A DNA stretch of 64,000 nucleotides from an uncultured cyanobacterium (lineage in GTDB: Bacteria; Cyanobacteriota; Cyanobacteriia; CACIAM-69d): assembly GCA_937883785.1 (NCBI GenBank), contig CALGDE010000144.1, forward strand, positions 1 through 64,000, given 5' to 3'. Positions 47,643 through 55,345 of this stretch are shown here, piece after piece. Both the position numbers and the translations under genes were made by a program. A model generated the notes under the pieces. That model ran no database searches. It was not told where the DNA came from and saw only the letters and a list, made by a program, of their open reading frames with translations. Positions within the stretch are counted from its first letter, which is position 1. Each line of letters begins with the position of its first letter.

Positions 47643-48021
47643 ACGCCGCTTCTTCGACACCAACATCCTCATCGACTTCCTCAACGGCGAACTAACGGTG
47701 CGCGACCTCGTGAACCACGCCATGGAAACCCAAACCGCCTACTACTCCCCCATCACCTGGATCGAACTCCTCTCCTACCCACAGCTCACCGACACCCAAG
47801 CCCAAGCCATCCGCGACTTTCTGCACCAACAACAAATCGTCGAACTCAGCGAAGAAATTCTTGATCGCACCGCCGCAATCCGCAGAGCCACCCGCGTAAA
47901 ACTCCCCGACGCCCTTATCGCAGCCAGTGCGATCGAATCAAACTGCACCCTCGTCACCCGCAACGTCAAAGACTTCGAGCGCATCGACACCCTCGAAATC
48001 GAAAATCCCTACGACGACTGA
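47635..48021 (+). CDS. VapC-like PIN-domain ribonuclease toxin
   Basis: A 128-residue PIN domain. The acidic active-site residues are present: Asp8 in FFDTNILIDFL, Glu44 in TWIELLSYP, Asp92 in LPDALIAASAI and Asp113 in TRNVKDFE. VapC toxins cleave tRNA or rRNA and are held off by their antitoxin. The 8-base overlap with the upstream gene supports a type II toxin-antitoxin pair. The coding strand is unusually C-rich, like the end of the NB-ARC gene before it. Confidence 0.88.
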   Translation: MTKRRFFDTNILIDFLNGELTVRDLVNHAMETQTAYYSPITWIELLSYPQLTDTQAQAIRDFLHQQQIVELSEEILDRTAAIRRATRVKLPDALIAASAIESNCTLVTRNVKDFERIDTLEIENPYDD

Positions 48022-48035
48022 TGCTTCCCGATTCC

Positions 48036-48395
48036 TTAGGGCCTAGCCTGAAACATCGCCAAATTCAACGGCACCGCCTCCCCCAACCAAGCCGCATGGT
48101 CCGTATGATCCGCCAGATCATCCCCCGTCAGCCCATGCACCAACACCGACAGCCCCTCGCGCCGCCCCTCCAACCACGGAATCACCCCATCAAACTGCGC
48201 CGCCCCAAACGCCAACTGACAACTCCACCGAGGATGCGGCCCCACCAACTTGCGGTGGACTCGCCCCACCGTCACCCCAAACAACTCCCCCGCCTCCTGA
48301 CACAACGCCGCCGCCCGCTCCACCGAATTTTCGTCGAAATAAACATGGGCATGGTAGCGGTCATAGGAATTTACCGGTCGTTTCGTCATCCTCAT
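48036..48395 (-). CDS. DOPA 4,5-dioxygenase family protein
   Basis: A 119-residue protein. The His-rich metal/substrate blocks YDRYHAHVYFD, VHRKLVGPHPRWSCQLAF and LVHGLTGDDLADHTDHAAWLG, with VPLNLAMF, match the DODA-like family of betalain-type extradiol dioxygenases. In bacteria the substrate is usually unknown. It lies between two toxin-antitoxin-like units but is transcribed against them. Confidence 0.85.
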   Translation of the reverse strand: MRMTKRPVNSYDRYHAHVYFDENSVERAAALCQEAGELFGVTVGRVHRKLVGPHPRWSCQLAFGAAQFDGVIPWLEGRREGLSVLVHGLTGDDLADHTDHAAWLGEAVPLNLAMFQARP

Positions 48396-48503
48396 CCATC
48401 AGCCCATCACAAGCCGATGCCTTGCGCGTTCCTCTTCAGTATGGGTTGGTGGTGGGGCGATCGTGGTTGCCAGGATCCACATAAAGAAACCACCTGTAAA
48501 ACC

Positions 48504-48707
48504 ATGCCCCTCACCGAACTCCTGCCTGCCTTGCAAAAGCTGCCCCGCCCTGACAAACTCCGCGTCATGCAGTTTCTCCTACTCGAAATTGCCCGCGAAG
48601 AAAACCTAACCCTCGTTCCCGACGCCACCTACGACATCTGGTCACCCTTTGACTCCCACCAAGCAGCTCACCAACTTACCGCTCTGCTCGATACCGAAGA
48701 CCAGTAA
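48504..48707 (+). CDS. Small antitoxin-like protein upstream of the aspartyl protease relic
   Basis: A 67-residue, helix-rich protein (MPLTELLPALQKLPRPDKLR, then IAREENLTLV). The stop shares a base with the next start, a tight coupling typical of toxin-antitoxin or protease-partner pairs. Similar short proteins accompany retropepsin-like genes in cyanobacteria; this is recalled, not checked. No DNA-binding motif is certain. Confidence 0.6.
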   Translation: MPLTELLPALQKLPRPDKLRVMQFLLLEIAREENLTLVPDATYDIWSPFDSHQAAHQLTALLDTEDQ

Positions 48708-49125
48708 TGCAAAATGCCCAAAATTTTCCCTTTGTTGAAGTGCGCGATCGCTTTGGTATCACAGACGCGTTGCCCCAAATCCCACTTCAACTAACTCATC
48801 GCGCCCAGTCAGTTTATGTCGATGCACTCCTCGACACTGGCGTAAGCGTTAACGTTCTGCCCTATCAAACCGGTCTCGATTTAGGGTTCATTTGGGACCA
48901 ACAAACAACACCCATCACCCTTGGTGGCAATATCTCGCATCCACAGAGGCACGCGGCATCGTTGTGCAGGGAATGATCGGGTCTTTTCCAACCGTTCGCC
49001 TTGTCTTTGCCTGGAGCCAAAGCGATGACATTCTGCTACTACTGGGACGCACCAACTTCTTTCAGGAGTTCGACATGTGCATCTACGGCTCTCAAAAACG
49101 ATTAGAAATTCGCCCGAAGTCATAG
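48707..49125 (+). pseudogene. Retropepsin-like aspartyl protease, frameshifted
   Basis: Frame 1 gives YVDALLDTGVSVNVLPYQTG with the active-site DTG, then LGGN. Frame 2 carries the rest: STEARGIVVQGMIGSF, VRLVFAWSQSDDILLLLGR and FFQEFDMCIYGSQ. The two join into one typical cyanobacterial clan AA aspartyl protease if two bases are removed at ATAT 48930-48933, an AT duplication. As it stands, the first frame ends at 48976. A programmed or sequencing-related shift is not excluded. Confidence 0.75.
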
Positions 49126-49138
49126 CTCCAATGGGAGG

Positions 49139-50254
49139 CTAGCTGTTAGTTTCCGTCGTCCTAGCCAAAATTTCCGCATCGATATCTGCCCGGCGCGATC
49201 GCACCTGAATTTCCTCCAACAGCTTGCGGTTCACCGACAACACATCCGCCACCAACCCTAAAATCCAAAGCTGAACGCCTACCAGGATTGTGATAGCCGC
49301 CAGGATTAAGCTGGGAACGTGGGACCGAGGCGTACCACTAAAAAACAGAAACACCCACCGCACGCTCAGCAAAAAGCCCAACGTAAACGGCACCGACCCC
49401 GCCATCAGAAAAAATCGCAGGGGTTTGTACGCCAGAAAAATCCGCAGAATCGTAAAAATTGACCGGCGGATATAGCTGGGAATGCTTTTCACCAGGCGAG
49501 ATGGACGCAAATAACCATTGGTGCGAATGGGAACCCAGGTAATGGGAATCCCCTTTTGCCCCGCCTGGATAATCGTCTCCAGGGTATAGGTGTACTCGTT
49601 AAACACATTCATTTGCAGCGCCGCATCCCGGCTAAAGGCGCGAAACCCACTGGGCGCATCGGGAATATTCGTATCACTCGCCAGCCGCACCACCCAACTA
49701 CCAAACTTTTGCAGCACCTTTTTCGCCGGGGAAAAATCGCGAATTTGGTCAATGGGACGTGCCCCCACCACAATCTCTGACTGCCGCAATAAAATCGGCT
49801 GCACCAACTTGGGAATATCGTCAGCGCAATATTGGTTATCCGCATCGGTGTTGACGATAATGTCTGCCCCCGCCTTCAACGACGCCTCTAAGCCCGCCAT
49901 AAACGCCCGCGCCAACCCCCGATTTGCCCCCAGGGACACCACATGGTCCACACCCCAGTTTTTCGCCACGATCGCCGTATCATCCACGCTGCCATCGTCA
50001 ATGATCAGAACTTCCACCCGGTCCACCCCCGGCACCGACTTGGGCAAGGCGTCTAAAGTGATGCCCAAGGTTTCCGCTTCGTTAAAACAGGGAATTTGAA
50101 TAATTAGCTTAGTCGTGGACTTGGTCACAGGGTTATTACCGGTGTATTTAGGAAAGCAATGCGACAAAAACGCGTCGGCACGTATAGCTATATCAAAGTT
50201 GCGATCGCCCCAAAAGAATAAATACGCCCACCTTCTGCCCAAACTCTCATCCAC
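49139..50254 (-). CDS. GT2 family glycosyltransferase with C-terminal membrane helices
   Basis: A 371-residue membrane glycosyltransferase. The GT-A core contains LIIQIPCFNEAETLG, LIIDDGSVDDTAI, GLEASLKAGADIIVNTDADNQY (the DxD-like metal site) and APSGFRAFSRDAAL. Two or more hydrophobic segments near the C-terminus (FLMAGSVPFTLGFLLSV, LILAAITILVGVQLWILGL) suggest a polyprenyl-phosphate or lipid-linked acceptor, as in dolichyl-phosphate mannose synthase-like enzymes. The first 42 residues look non-conserved, so GTG 50128 (VTKSTTKLII) may be the true start. Confidence 0.85.
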   Translation of the reverse strand: MDESLGRRWAYLFFWGDRNFDIAIRADAFLSHCFPKYTGNNPVTKSTTKLIIQIPCFNEAETLGITLDALPKSVPGVDRVEVLIIDDGSVDDTAIVAKNWGVDHVVSLGANRGLARAFMAGLEASLKAGADIIVNTDADNQYCADDIPKLVQPILLRQSEIVVGARPIDQIRDFSPAKKVLQKFGSWVVRLASDTNIPDAPSGFRAFSRDAALQMNVFNEYTYTLETIIQAGQKGIPITWVPIRTNGYLRPSRLVKSIPSYIRRSIFTILRIFLAYKPLRFFLMAGSVPFTLGFLLSVRWVFLFFSGTPRSHVPSLILAAITILVGVQLWILGLVADVLSVNRKLLEEIQVRSRRADIDAEILARTTETNS

Positions 50255-50572
50255 AGCCCCCTTGAGAGTGGATCTCCTACGCTCACCGGCAAATCACCAA
50301 AAACCACCAAGACAAACCGGCGAAAAGGTCCATCGCCCACCAGCAAATCCGCAATCTTTCTTAAAGCCCCTCTCAGAATTTATCCAGGCGCTCAGGGCAC
50401 TACAGCCGCAGCAGTGGACGAGAATCATTGAAAGTTTTTATTTTTCCTATTGAGTTTTTCCTGAGTTTTGTATCATATTGTTTATGGAATTAAAGAGCCG
50501 CGACTGATTTAACTAACTTAGTCACGGTATCTTTGAGTCCCGCTGTCTTTTCTTTCTGGAAACCATACGGTT
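50255..50572. other. Intergenic region upstream of psbE
   Basis: 318 bases between the glycosyltransferase start and psbE. It holds a candidate psbE promoter (see separate entry). No gene is supported. Confidence 0.4.
50450..50476 (+). promoter_or_regulatory. Candidate psbEFLJ promoter
   Basis: A TTGAGT hexamer at 50450-50455 and TATCAT at 50471-50476 are separated by 15 bases (short for sigma-70). If used, transcription would start about 90 bases before psbE. Position and A/T-richness are the only support. Confidence 0.3.
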
Positions 50573-50827
50573 ATGGCTGGAACTACTGGAGAACGCCCCT
50601 TTTCGGATATTGTGACAAGTGTCCGATACTGGGTGATTCATAGCATTACTATCCCGGCATTGTTCCTTGCTGGCTGGCTGTTTGTCAGCACGGGCTTGGC
50701 ATACGATGCTTTCGGAACCCCTCGTCCTAACGAGTATTTCAGTGAAACTCGCTTGGAAGTGCCCATTGTGAGCGATCGCTTTGAGTCGAAGCAGCAATTG
50801 GAAGACTTCTTAGAAACCGGTAGTTAG
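50573..50827 (+). CDS. psbE: Cytochrome b559 alpha subunit
   Basis: 84 residues. The single membrane helix ([19 protein letters not shown]) contains the heme-ligand His, and the lumenal tail has the [17 protein letters not shown] block. It is a core photosystem II subunit, binding heme together with PsbF. First gene of the conserved psbE-psbF-psbL-psbJ operon. Confidence 0.98.
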   Translation: MAGTTGERPFSDIVTSVRYWVIHSITIPALFLAGWLFVSTGLAYDAFGTPRPNEYFSETRLEVPIVSDRFESKQQLEDFLETGS

Positions 50828-50891
50828 GTGTTGAACCGACAACTACCTCTGGCAACGAGAAAAATTTACTGAAATTATCCGACACAAGGTC

Positions 50892-51032
50892 ATGGCAACC
50901 GAAACCAACAATCTAAATCAACCCGTTACCTATCCTATTTTTACGGTGCGCTGGCTAGCAGTTCACGGACTGGGTGTACCCACCGTATTTTTCATCGGCG
51001 CGATCGCCGCAATGCAGTTTATTCAACGCTAA
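50892..51032 (+). CDS. psbF: Cytochrome b559 beta subunit
   Basis: 46 residues read from ATG 50892 to TAA 51032. The segment [16 protein letters not shown] carries the heme-ligand His, and the protein ends AMQFIQR, as in all PsbF. It is the second gene of the operon and forms the b559 heterodimer with PsbE in the photosystem II core. Confidence 0.97.
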   Translation: MATETNNLNQPVTYPIFTVRWLAVHGLGVPTVFFIGAIAAMQFIQR

Positions 51033-51053
51033 TCAGCGCTAACGAGGTAACCT

Positions 51054-51173
51054 GTGGATCGTAATAAGAACCCCAACACTCAACCAGTTGAGCTAAATCG
51101 TACGTCCCTATATTTGGGACTGCTACTGATTTTCGTACTAGGAATTTTGTTCTCTAGCTACTTCTTCAACTAA
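51054..51173 (+). CDS. psbL: Photosystem II protein L
   Basis: 39 residues, GTG start at 51054 with GAGGT upstream. The sequence [20 protein letters not shown] and a single membrane helix ending SSYFFN are diagnostic. PsbL helps QA function and photosystem II dimer assembly. Confidence 0.96.
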   Translation: MDRNKNPNTQPVELNRTSLYLGLLLIFVLGILFSSYFFN

Positions 51174-51345
51174 GCTCAGCGGACGTCAATCTGCGCCTTT
51201 AGCCGGCTGATGCGTCAAGCACCATTTCTGGTCTAAAGGCAGCGGATTCACCATGCTATCGAAGCGAAAAAGCACGCCTAGCTTTTAAAAGGCAATTTTT
51301 GACACTTAAAGTTTTGTAGATATCAATCATTAGGAGGATTGGATC

Positions 51346-51468
51346 ATGGCTGGAGGCGGAGGACGCATTCCCCTTTGGGTAGTAGGAACCATTGCTGGTT
51401 TAGGTGCCATTTTTGTACTGTCTTTGTTTTTCTACGGCGCTTACGCAGGTCTAGGATCTTCCGTATAG
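51346..51468 (+). CDS. psbJ: Photosystem II protein J
   Basis: 40 residues from ATG 51346 behind [26 protein letters not shown] and a single helix ending AGLGSSV mark PsbJ, which controls electron flow at the photosystem II acceptor side. Last gene of the operon; the 172-base psbL-psbJ gap is wider than that of the other pairs. Confidence 0.97.
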   Translation: MAGGGGRIPLWVVGTIAGLGAIFVLSLFFYGAYAGLGSSV

Positions 51469-51658
51469 CTTGATAGAATTTTCGCGTCGGCAGCTTGCAG
51501 AAGCAGTGTGGAATTGCCATTTGCCGCCACTGTTGCATCGATATTTGCGTGATGGATTTAGTATCCGATTTAAAACTGATCGGAAAAAGCTAAAAGCGCC
51601 AACGCGATATAATTTAAGTTGATATTAGTCGCTAGCGCTGAACACAGTAGTTGCTGAA

Positions 51659-52318
51659 ATGACAACGTTTGCCACCGCCAAATCCGATATGAGTGAGCTG
51701 CGACGCCTGAAAGGGCTGTTGCCTCCTGAGTTGCAAAGTTGGGTGGCGGTGGAAAAAGCGATCGATATCAATCCGCCCCTAATTCGTTGTGAAGAGCTGG
51801 GTAAAGATCAAGTTGAAATTCAAGTTGACCTAATTGCTTGGGAACAGCTTGCTAAGGATCAGCGCAACTTGTTGTTCTGGCACGAAGTGGCGCGAATCCA
51901 AAATGACACCATTCCTCGGGATGGTTGGGAAATGGCAGCACTGGCGATCGGCTTAGGCGGTGCCGTTGGTGAGCTTTGGGTTCAAGATGGGCTGCTGTTA
52001 CTGTTAGCGTTGGCTTTGTGCGGCGTCTCGGGCTACCGACTCTTTCAAAAAAACAACACCGAGCGCACCACCAAGGAAGCTGTTGTTGCTGATGAGCGAG
52101 CAATCTCTTTGGCTACACGATTCGGTTACTCCCTACCCAATGCCTACAAGAGTTTGGGTAGCGCTTTAAAGACTTTGATTGAGCAAACTCCCAAGAAAAA
52201 TCTTCGCAAGCGTTATGAGTTTCGGCTGCAGGCATTGAAGCGTAGCGCAGCAAAAGCTAAGTCTCGCGCTCAAGGCGCTCCGGAACCTGGTCCCGGAGGC
52301 TACAGTGACAGTTACTAG
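51659..52318 (+). CDS. DUF3318 membrane protein
   Basis: A 219-residue cyanobacterial protein of unknown function. An N-terminal soluble part contains LLPPELQSWVAVEKA and LLFWHEVARIQNDTIPRDGW. The latter is a conserved block that looks metallopeptidase-like but lacks a full HExxH. Two membrane helices (about 92-135) and a basic C-terminal tail follow. It is downstream of psbEFLJ in the same orientation, 190 bases away. Confidence 0.78.
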   Translation: MTTFATAKSDMSELRRLKGLLPPELQSWVAVEKAIDINPPLIRCEELGKDQVEIQVDLIAWEQLAKDQRNLLFWHEVARIQNDTIPRDGWEMAALAIGLGGAVGELWVQDGLLLLLALALCGVSGYRLFQKNNTERTTKEAVVADERAISLATRFGYSLPNAYKSLGSALKTLIEQTPKKNLRKRYEFRLQALKRSAAKAKSRAQGAPEPGPGGYSDSY

Positions 52319-52363
52319 AATGCGGCAAAGCTGCTAGTAGTTTGTAACTCAATCAAAAATCAA

Positions 52364-52404
52364 GAAAAACGTTCAGGTTCTTCGGTCGAACCTGGGCGTT
52401 TTTT
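52364..52404. terminator. Bidirectional terminator between DUF3318 and queE
   Basis: 13-bp stem 52368-52380 / 52388-52400 (two G-U pairs on the plus transcript), loop TTCGGTC, flanked by A-run and T-run. It serves both convergent genes. Confidence 0.8.
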
Positions 52405-53242
52405 ACATTTGACCAATCATTTTGTGGCTTTGGGGAATTACGCGAACCTGGGGCAAGACTTTTTTCAACCGCGTTTGCCATGCCAGAACATCTTCAGGGG
52501 CGGGAGCCTGAGGCACAGGATAGTCAGGCTTAATCAGCTTGGGCAGCGGCGTTACGGGCTGAAGAATTAGGGGAATGTTTGGATCAGCGGCATTGATAAG
52601 CTCACCAGTGCGATCCAAATCATCCAGGGTGGTGGTGTCAGAGACGATCGCTTTAACGAAAATATCCACGTTTTTATCCACACAAAGGCGCAAAAATTCC
52701 CCGTGGGCATCCCAGCGATTTTCACCACTAACGCTAGGCAATTTCATATCCATCCCAATGCTGTCGAGAAGAGGCAATATCGACTCCACTAAGTCGGGAC
52801 GATGACCGCCGGTTTCCAAATAAATTGGCAAAAGCGGCAATTCTTCTCGCAAGACCGGTAGAAAACGCTGGAGAAACTTAGCATGGAGCAACGGTTCGCC
52901 CCCCGTTAGGCTAATGCTGTCATGCACGCGATCGCCATCTAGCCGCTGCACCCAGCCCACCAAATCCTCAAGGGAAACCGGGTTGGGCTGGGTTACAAAA
53001 TCTCGCAGCCCCGCCGTTTGTTCAATATCGCAAGTGGGCTGACCGGTCCAAGTGTTGGCGCTATCGCAAAAATTGCACCGTAGATCGCAGCGCCCAAAAC
53101 GGATAAATAATTGGCGGGTGCCAATATTCATGCCCTCTCCTTGGATCGCAGAGAAAATTTCCACCAGCGACGCCGTAGCAGAAGTCGATGCGGCTGAAGC
53201 CGCAGGGTTAACAAGGGTGGCACTGGAGGAAGACGGAGTATC
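52403..53242 (-). CDS. queE: 7-carboxy-7-deazaguanine synthase (QueE)-like radical SAM enzyme
   Basis: A radical-SAM protein of 279 residues from ATG 53242 (MDTPSSSS). EIFSAIQGEGMNIGTRQLFI and the CxxxCxxC CDLRCNFCDS (Cys 53, 57, 60) identify QueE, which makes the deazaguanine core for queuosine from carboxytetrahydropterin. SLTGGEPLLH (the GGE motif) and LETGGHRPDLV follow. The N-terminal 25 residues are Ala/Ser-rich. No queC or queD is adjacent. A longer frame to 53314 exists. Confidence 0.85.
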   Translation of the reverse strand, partial: DTPSSSSATLVNPAASAASTSATASLVEIFSAIQGEGMNIGTRQLFIRFGRCDLRCNFCDSANTWTGQPTCDIEQTAGLRDFVTQPNPVSLEDLVGWVQRLDGDRVHDSISLTGGEPLLHAKFLQRFLPVLREELPLLPIYLETGGHRPDLVESILPLLDSIGMDMKLPSVSGENRWDAHGEFLRLCVDKNVDIFVKAIVSDTTTLDDLDRTGELINAADPNIPLILQPVTPLPKLIKPDYPVPQAPAPEDVLAWQTRLKKVLPQVRVIPQSHKMIGQM

Positions 53243-53341
53243 CATCAATAACCATTGAAAAGATATCAAAAACAACGGTGAGGAAGACGGGACAGAACTA
53301 CGCCCCGAATCCATTCGTCGCCCATTAGGAGCAGAAATGCC

Positions 53342-53478
53342 AATAGCCGCCTATTTTGGCTGTGAAGTAAAAACCTTCCAAATTTGCGGCGGCGATCGCC
53401 TTAGAAAGCTTAAGCAAGTTTCACCGCAAGGTAAAGCCTCACGTTGCCAAAATAAGCGGCTATTTAATTGATTTTTTT
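53342..53478 (+). other. Long imperfect hairpin with T-run (MITE-like or structured RNA)
   Basis: A 19-bp terminal inverted repeat with one mismatch (53342-53360 and 53446-53464) encloses 85 bases. The inner parts also pair (GTGA/TCAC; ACCTT/AAGGT; AAATTTGC/GCAAGTTT). A run of seven T follows at about 53471-53477. It fits a miniature inverted-repeat element or a small RNA with terminator. Confidence 0.5.
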
Positions 53479-53709
53479 CGTGGGCTGATTTTTTCGCCAG
53501 CTTGCCCAGTCAACGTTCAATGACGACCTGCTTCAAGCCTCCCCAAGGAAGACCACTACACCACCACCGCCGGGTCACAACTTAGGGGATGCCATCATTT
53601 AAGCCTCAAAGCCTTCAGCTGCAAGAGCTTCAGCCCCTAGCACTTTTTGCTTTAAAAAGGCGGCACTCCCCACCACGCAAGGCTTCTGGAACTCAATTGA
53701 CGACACGCC

Positions 53710-53814
53710 CTAGTCTTCCTTTTCGATGTAGACGAACAGGAACCCCATCGCGACAGCGGGGAAAACCAAGCCAACCAAGGGTACAAGAATTGAGGGGAGA
53801 TATGAGGCTGCCAT
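53710..53814 (-). CDS. psaI: Photosystem I reaction centre subunit VIII
   Basis: A 34-residue protein read from ATG 53814 to TAG 53710-53712, behind AGGAG. The sequence [20 protein letters not shown] and an end with Tyr-Ile-Glu-Lys-Glu-Asp match PsaI, a single-helix photosystem I subunit that stabilises PsaL and the trimer contact. Its usual partner psaL is not within the window on either side. Too short for the standard minimum size, it is easily missed. Confidence 0.93.
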   Translation of the reverse strand: MAASYLPSILVPLVGLVFPAVAMGFLFVYIEKED

Positions 53815-53973
53815 GAAAAACTCCTGTGTTAACGGATTGTTGAACCTTAAGCTTACGCAGTTTTAATTGACAATACTTGCCACTGCCAAACATTTTTAAC
53901 AATGGCAATTTTGCTTCAAATACGAGCTGCTATTTCTCGTTACTGATTCAGGAATACCACGTTGCGGATGCCT

Positions 53974-54006
53974 AAAAAAGCCCCTCTTCCGTGAGGAAAA
54001 AGGGGC
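53974..54006 (-). terminator. Terminator-like hairpin, minus strand, upstream of psaI
   Basis: GCCCCTCTTCC (53980-53990) pairs with GGAAAAAGGGGC (to 54006) around loop GTGA. On the minus strand it is followed by six T (53979-53974). No minus-strand gene lies above it, which implies an unannotated transcript or an antisense RNA to the lrtA leader. Confidence 0.55.
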
Positions 54007-54398
54007 AGCAGAGCCCATAAGCGAAAAAATGAATATATCCAACAGATATTTCCAGGCAAGCGCTAATCGAACCTTTCGCCGATCCTTTTCTCGGCGTTGC
54101 AGACTTTCAAATGCAGACTTTCAAGTAGCGACTGAAACAAGCTTTAAGTCATTTTAGAACCACTGATTACGCGCCTTATCAACCCCTATAGGCTGCTCAC
54201 GAGTTTTCTGGAGCTTGACTGTCAGGGTCCTTAGGAAGGATTAGGGCTGGAGCAACAAGGATTTGAGCGATCGCCGGACACCCTCACCCCAACAGCACTT
54301 GCCCTAAAGCATGACCGTGATTGTCTACTTAACCAGTTCATCAAGATTCATCAAGGGATGCAACAGATCTTGAATGGGGAGGGCGCTCCCAAAGTCAA

Positions 54399-54419
54399 GT
54401 GATACGGTAAAAGTATCAC
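54399..54419 (+). promoter_or_regulatory. Hairpin in the lrtA leader
   Basis: GTGATAC / GTATCAC, 7-bp stem with a 7-base loop, 23 bases before the lrtA start. The overlapping TACGGT...ACCGTA offers an alternative pairing. It may affect ribosome access. Confidence 0.4.
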
Positions 54420-54441
54420 CGTATGAAAGGGGAGGAAGCTT

Positions 54442-55032
54442 ATGAAGCTTGTCATCCAGGGCAAGAATATTGAGGTCACAGAGTCCCTGCACAATTACGT
54501 CCAAGCAAAGGTAGACAAGGCTATTAGCCATTTCCACCACCTAGCCATGGAAGTAGATGTGCATTTGTCTGTGGCTCGTAATCCCCGGATTGAGCCTAGG
54601 CAGACCGCGGAGGTGACAATTTACGCCAATGGCGCCGTAGTGCGGGCGGAGGAAAGTAGCGAAAACCTTTACGCCAGCATCGACTTGGTTGCCGACAAAA
54701 TTACTCGACAGTTGCGCAAGTACAAAGAGAAGCGCCAAGACCGTCGACAGGCAGCAGTCAAAGCTGTTGATGTGCTGGGAGAAACCCCCGTTGATGGCAC
54801 TGTGGTTCCTGATCGCGAACCGGAGCTACCAGAAACGGTGGTACGCACCAAGTATTTTCCAATGCAGCCCATGTCCGTAGCGGAGGCGCTCGAACAGCTG
54901 GAGCTGGTGGACCACGATTTCTTTATGTTTGCCAACTCCGAAACCGGTGAAATCAACGTGATCTATGAGCGAAATCACGGTGGTTATGGGGTGATTCAGC
55001 CTCGTCCGGCAGTCCGTGAAGCTGCGGCTTAG
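54442..55032 (+). CDS. hpf: Ribosome hibernation-promoting factor LrtA (long HPF)
   Basis: A 196-residue long-form HPF. The N-terminal ribosome-binding domain has [20 protein letters not shown], and a spacer leads to the C-terminal dimerisation domain [20 protein letters not shown] with [19 protein letters not shown]. Long HPFs pair 70S ribosomes into 100S dimers. In cyanobacteria this is the light-repressed lrtA gene. GGGGAGGAAG precedes the ATG. The gene ends at a strong HIP1-containing terminator. Confidence 0.94.
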   Translation: MKLVIQGKNIEVTESLHNYVQAKVDKAISHFHHLAMEVDVHLSVARNPRIEPRQTAEVTIYANGAVVRAEESSENLYASIDLVADKITRQLRKYKEKRQDRRQAAVKAVDVLGETPVDGTVVPDREPELPETVVRTKYFPMQPMSVAEALEQLELVDHDFFMFANSETGEINVIYERNHGGYGVIQPRPAVREAAA

Positions 55033-55096
55033 ATTAGGCCACTGTTGGTACACCAAGACCAGCAAACATAAGTCAGCCACCATTCAGTGGTGTGTA

Positions 55097-55138
55097 TTGG
55101 GGGCGATCGCAATTAGCCGCGATCGCCCCCAACTTTTT
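55097..55138 (+). terminator. lrtA terminator built from two HIP1 octamers
   Basis: A perfect 14-bp stem TTGGGGGCGATCGC / GCGATCGCCCCCAA with an 8-base loop is followed by CTTTTT. Each arm contains GCGATCGC, so the HIP1 repeat itself forms the terminator. Confidence 0.85.
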
Positions 55139-55345
55139 AAATGCCACCACCACGAGCGATCAGCTTCAGTGAGCCTTCCATGGTCTCCTTGCGTTAATTT
55201 ACTGATTGCAAAGACGTAGATCGCTAATAATAGGAAAGCAACATTAACTCTGTCGGCCGTCTTAAATTCGCCAACGCCCCGCTTATCTTGGCAGTTTGCT
55301 TTTGGGATTGATTCCGCTGCCGTTATTTTTCTGCTCGACCGTCTA

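Larger units (their letters stand above)
53815..54441. other. psaI / lrtA intergenic region with long lrtA leader
   Basis: 627 bases with no protein gene. It holds a minus-strand terminator-like hairpin (53974-54006). It should also contain the psaI promoter and the leader of lrtA, whose relatives have long untranslated leaders that stabilise the mRNA in the dark. A hairpin near the lrtA start is described separately. Confidence 0.45.

Noticed and set aside
48021-48503. Plus-strand extension upstream of the 67-residue antitoxin-like gene
   Set aside because: It is antisense to the DOPA-dioxygenase-like gene and Pro/Arg-rich; the ATG at 48504 gives the natural protein.
53589-53816. 75-codon plus-strand frame
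   Set aside because: Overlaps psaI antisense, with no recognised motif.
54200-54250. Possible SRP RNA core (GTCAGGGTCCTTAGGAAGG)
   Set aside because: It lacks the conserved tetraloop and asymmetric loop arrangement; only a weak resemblance.
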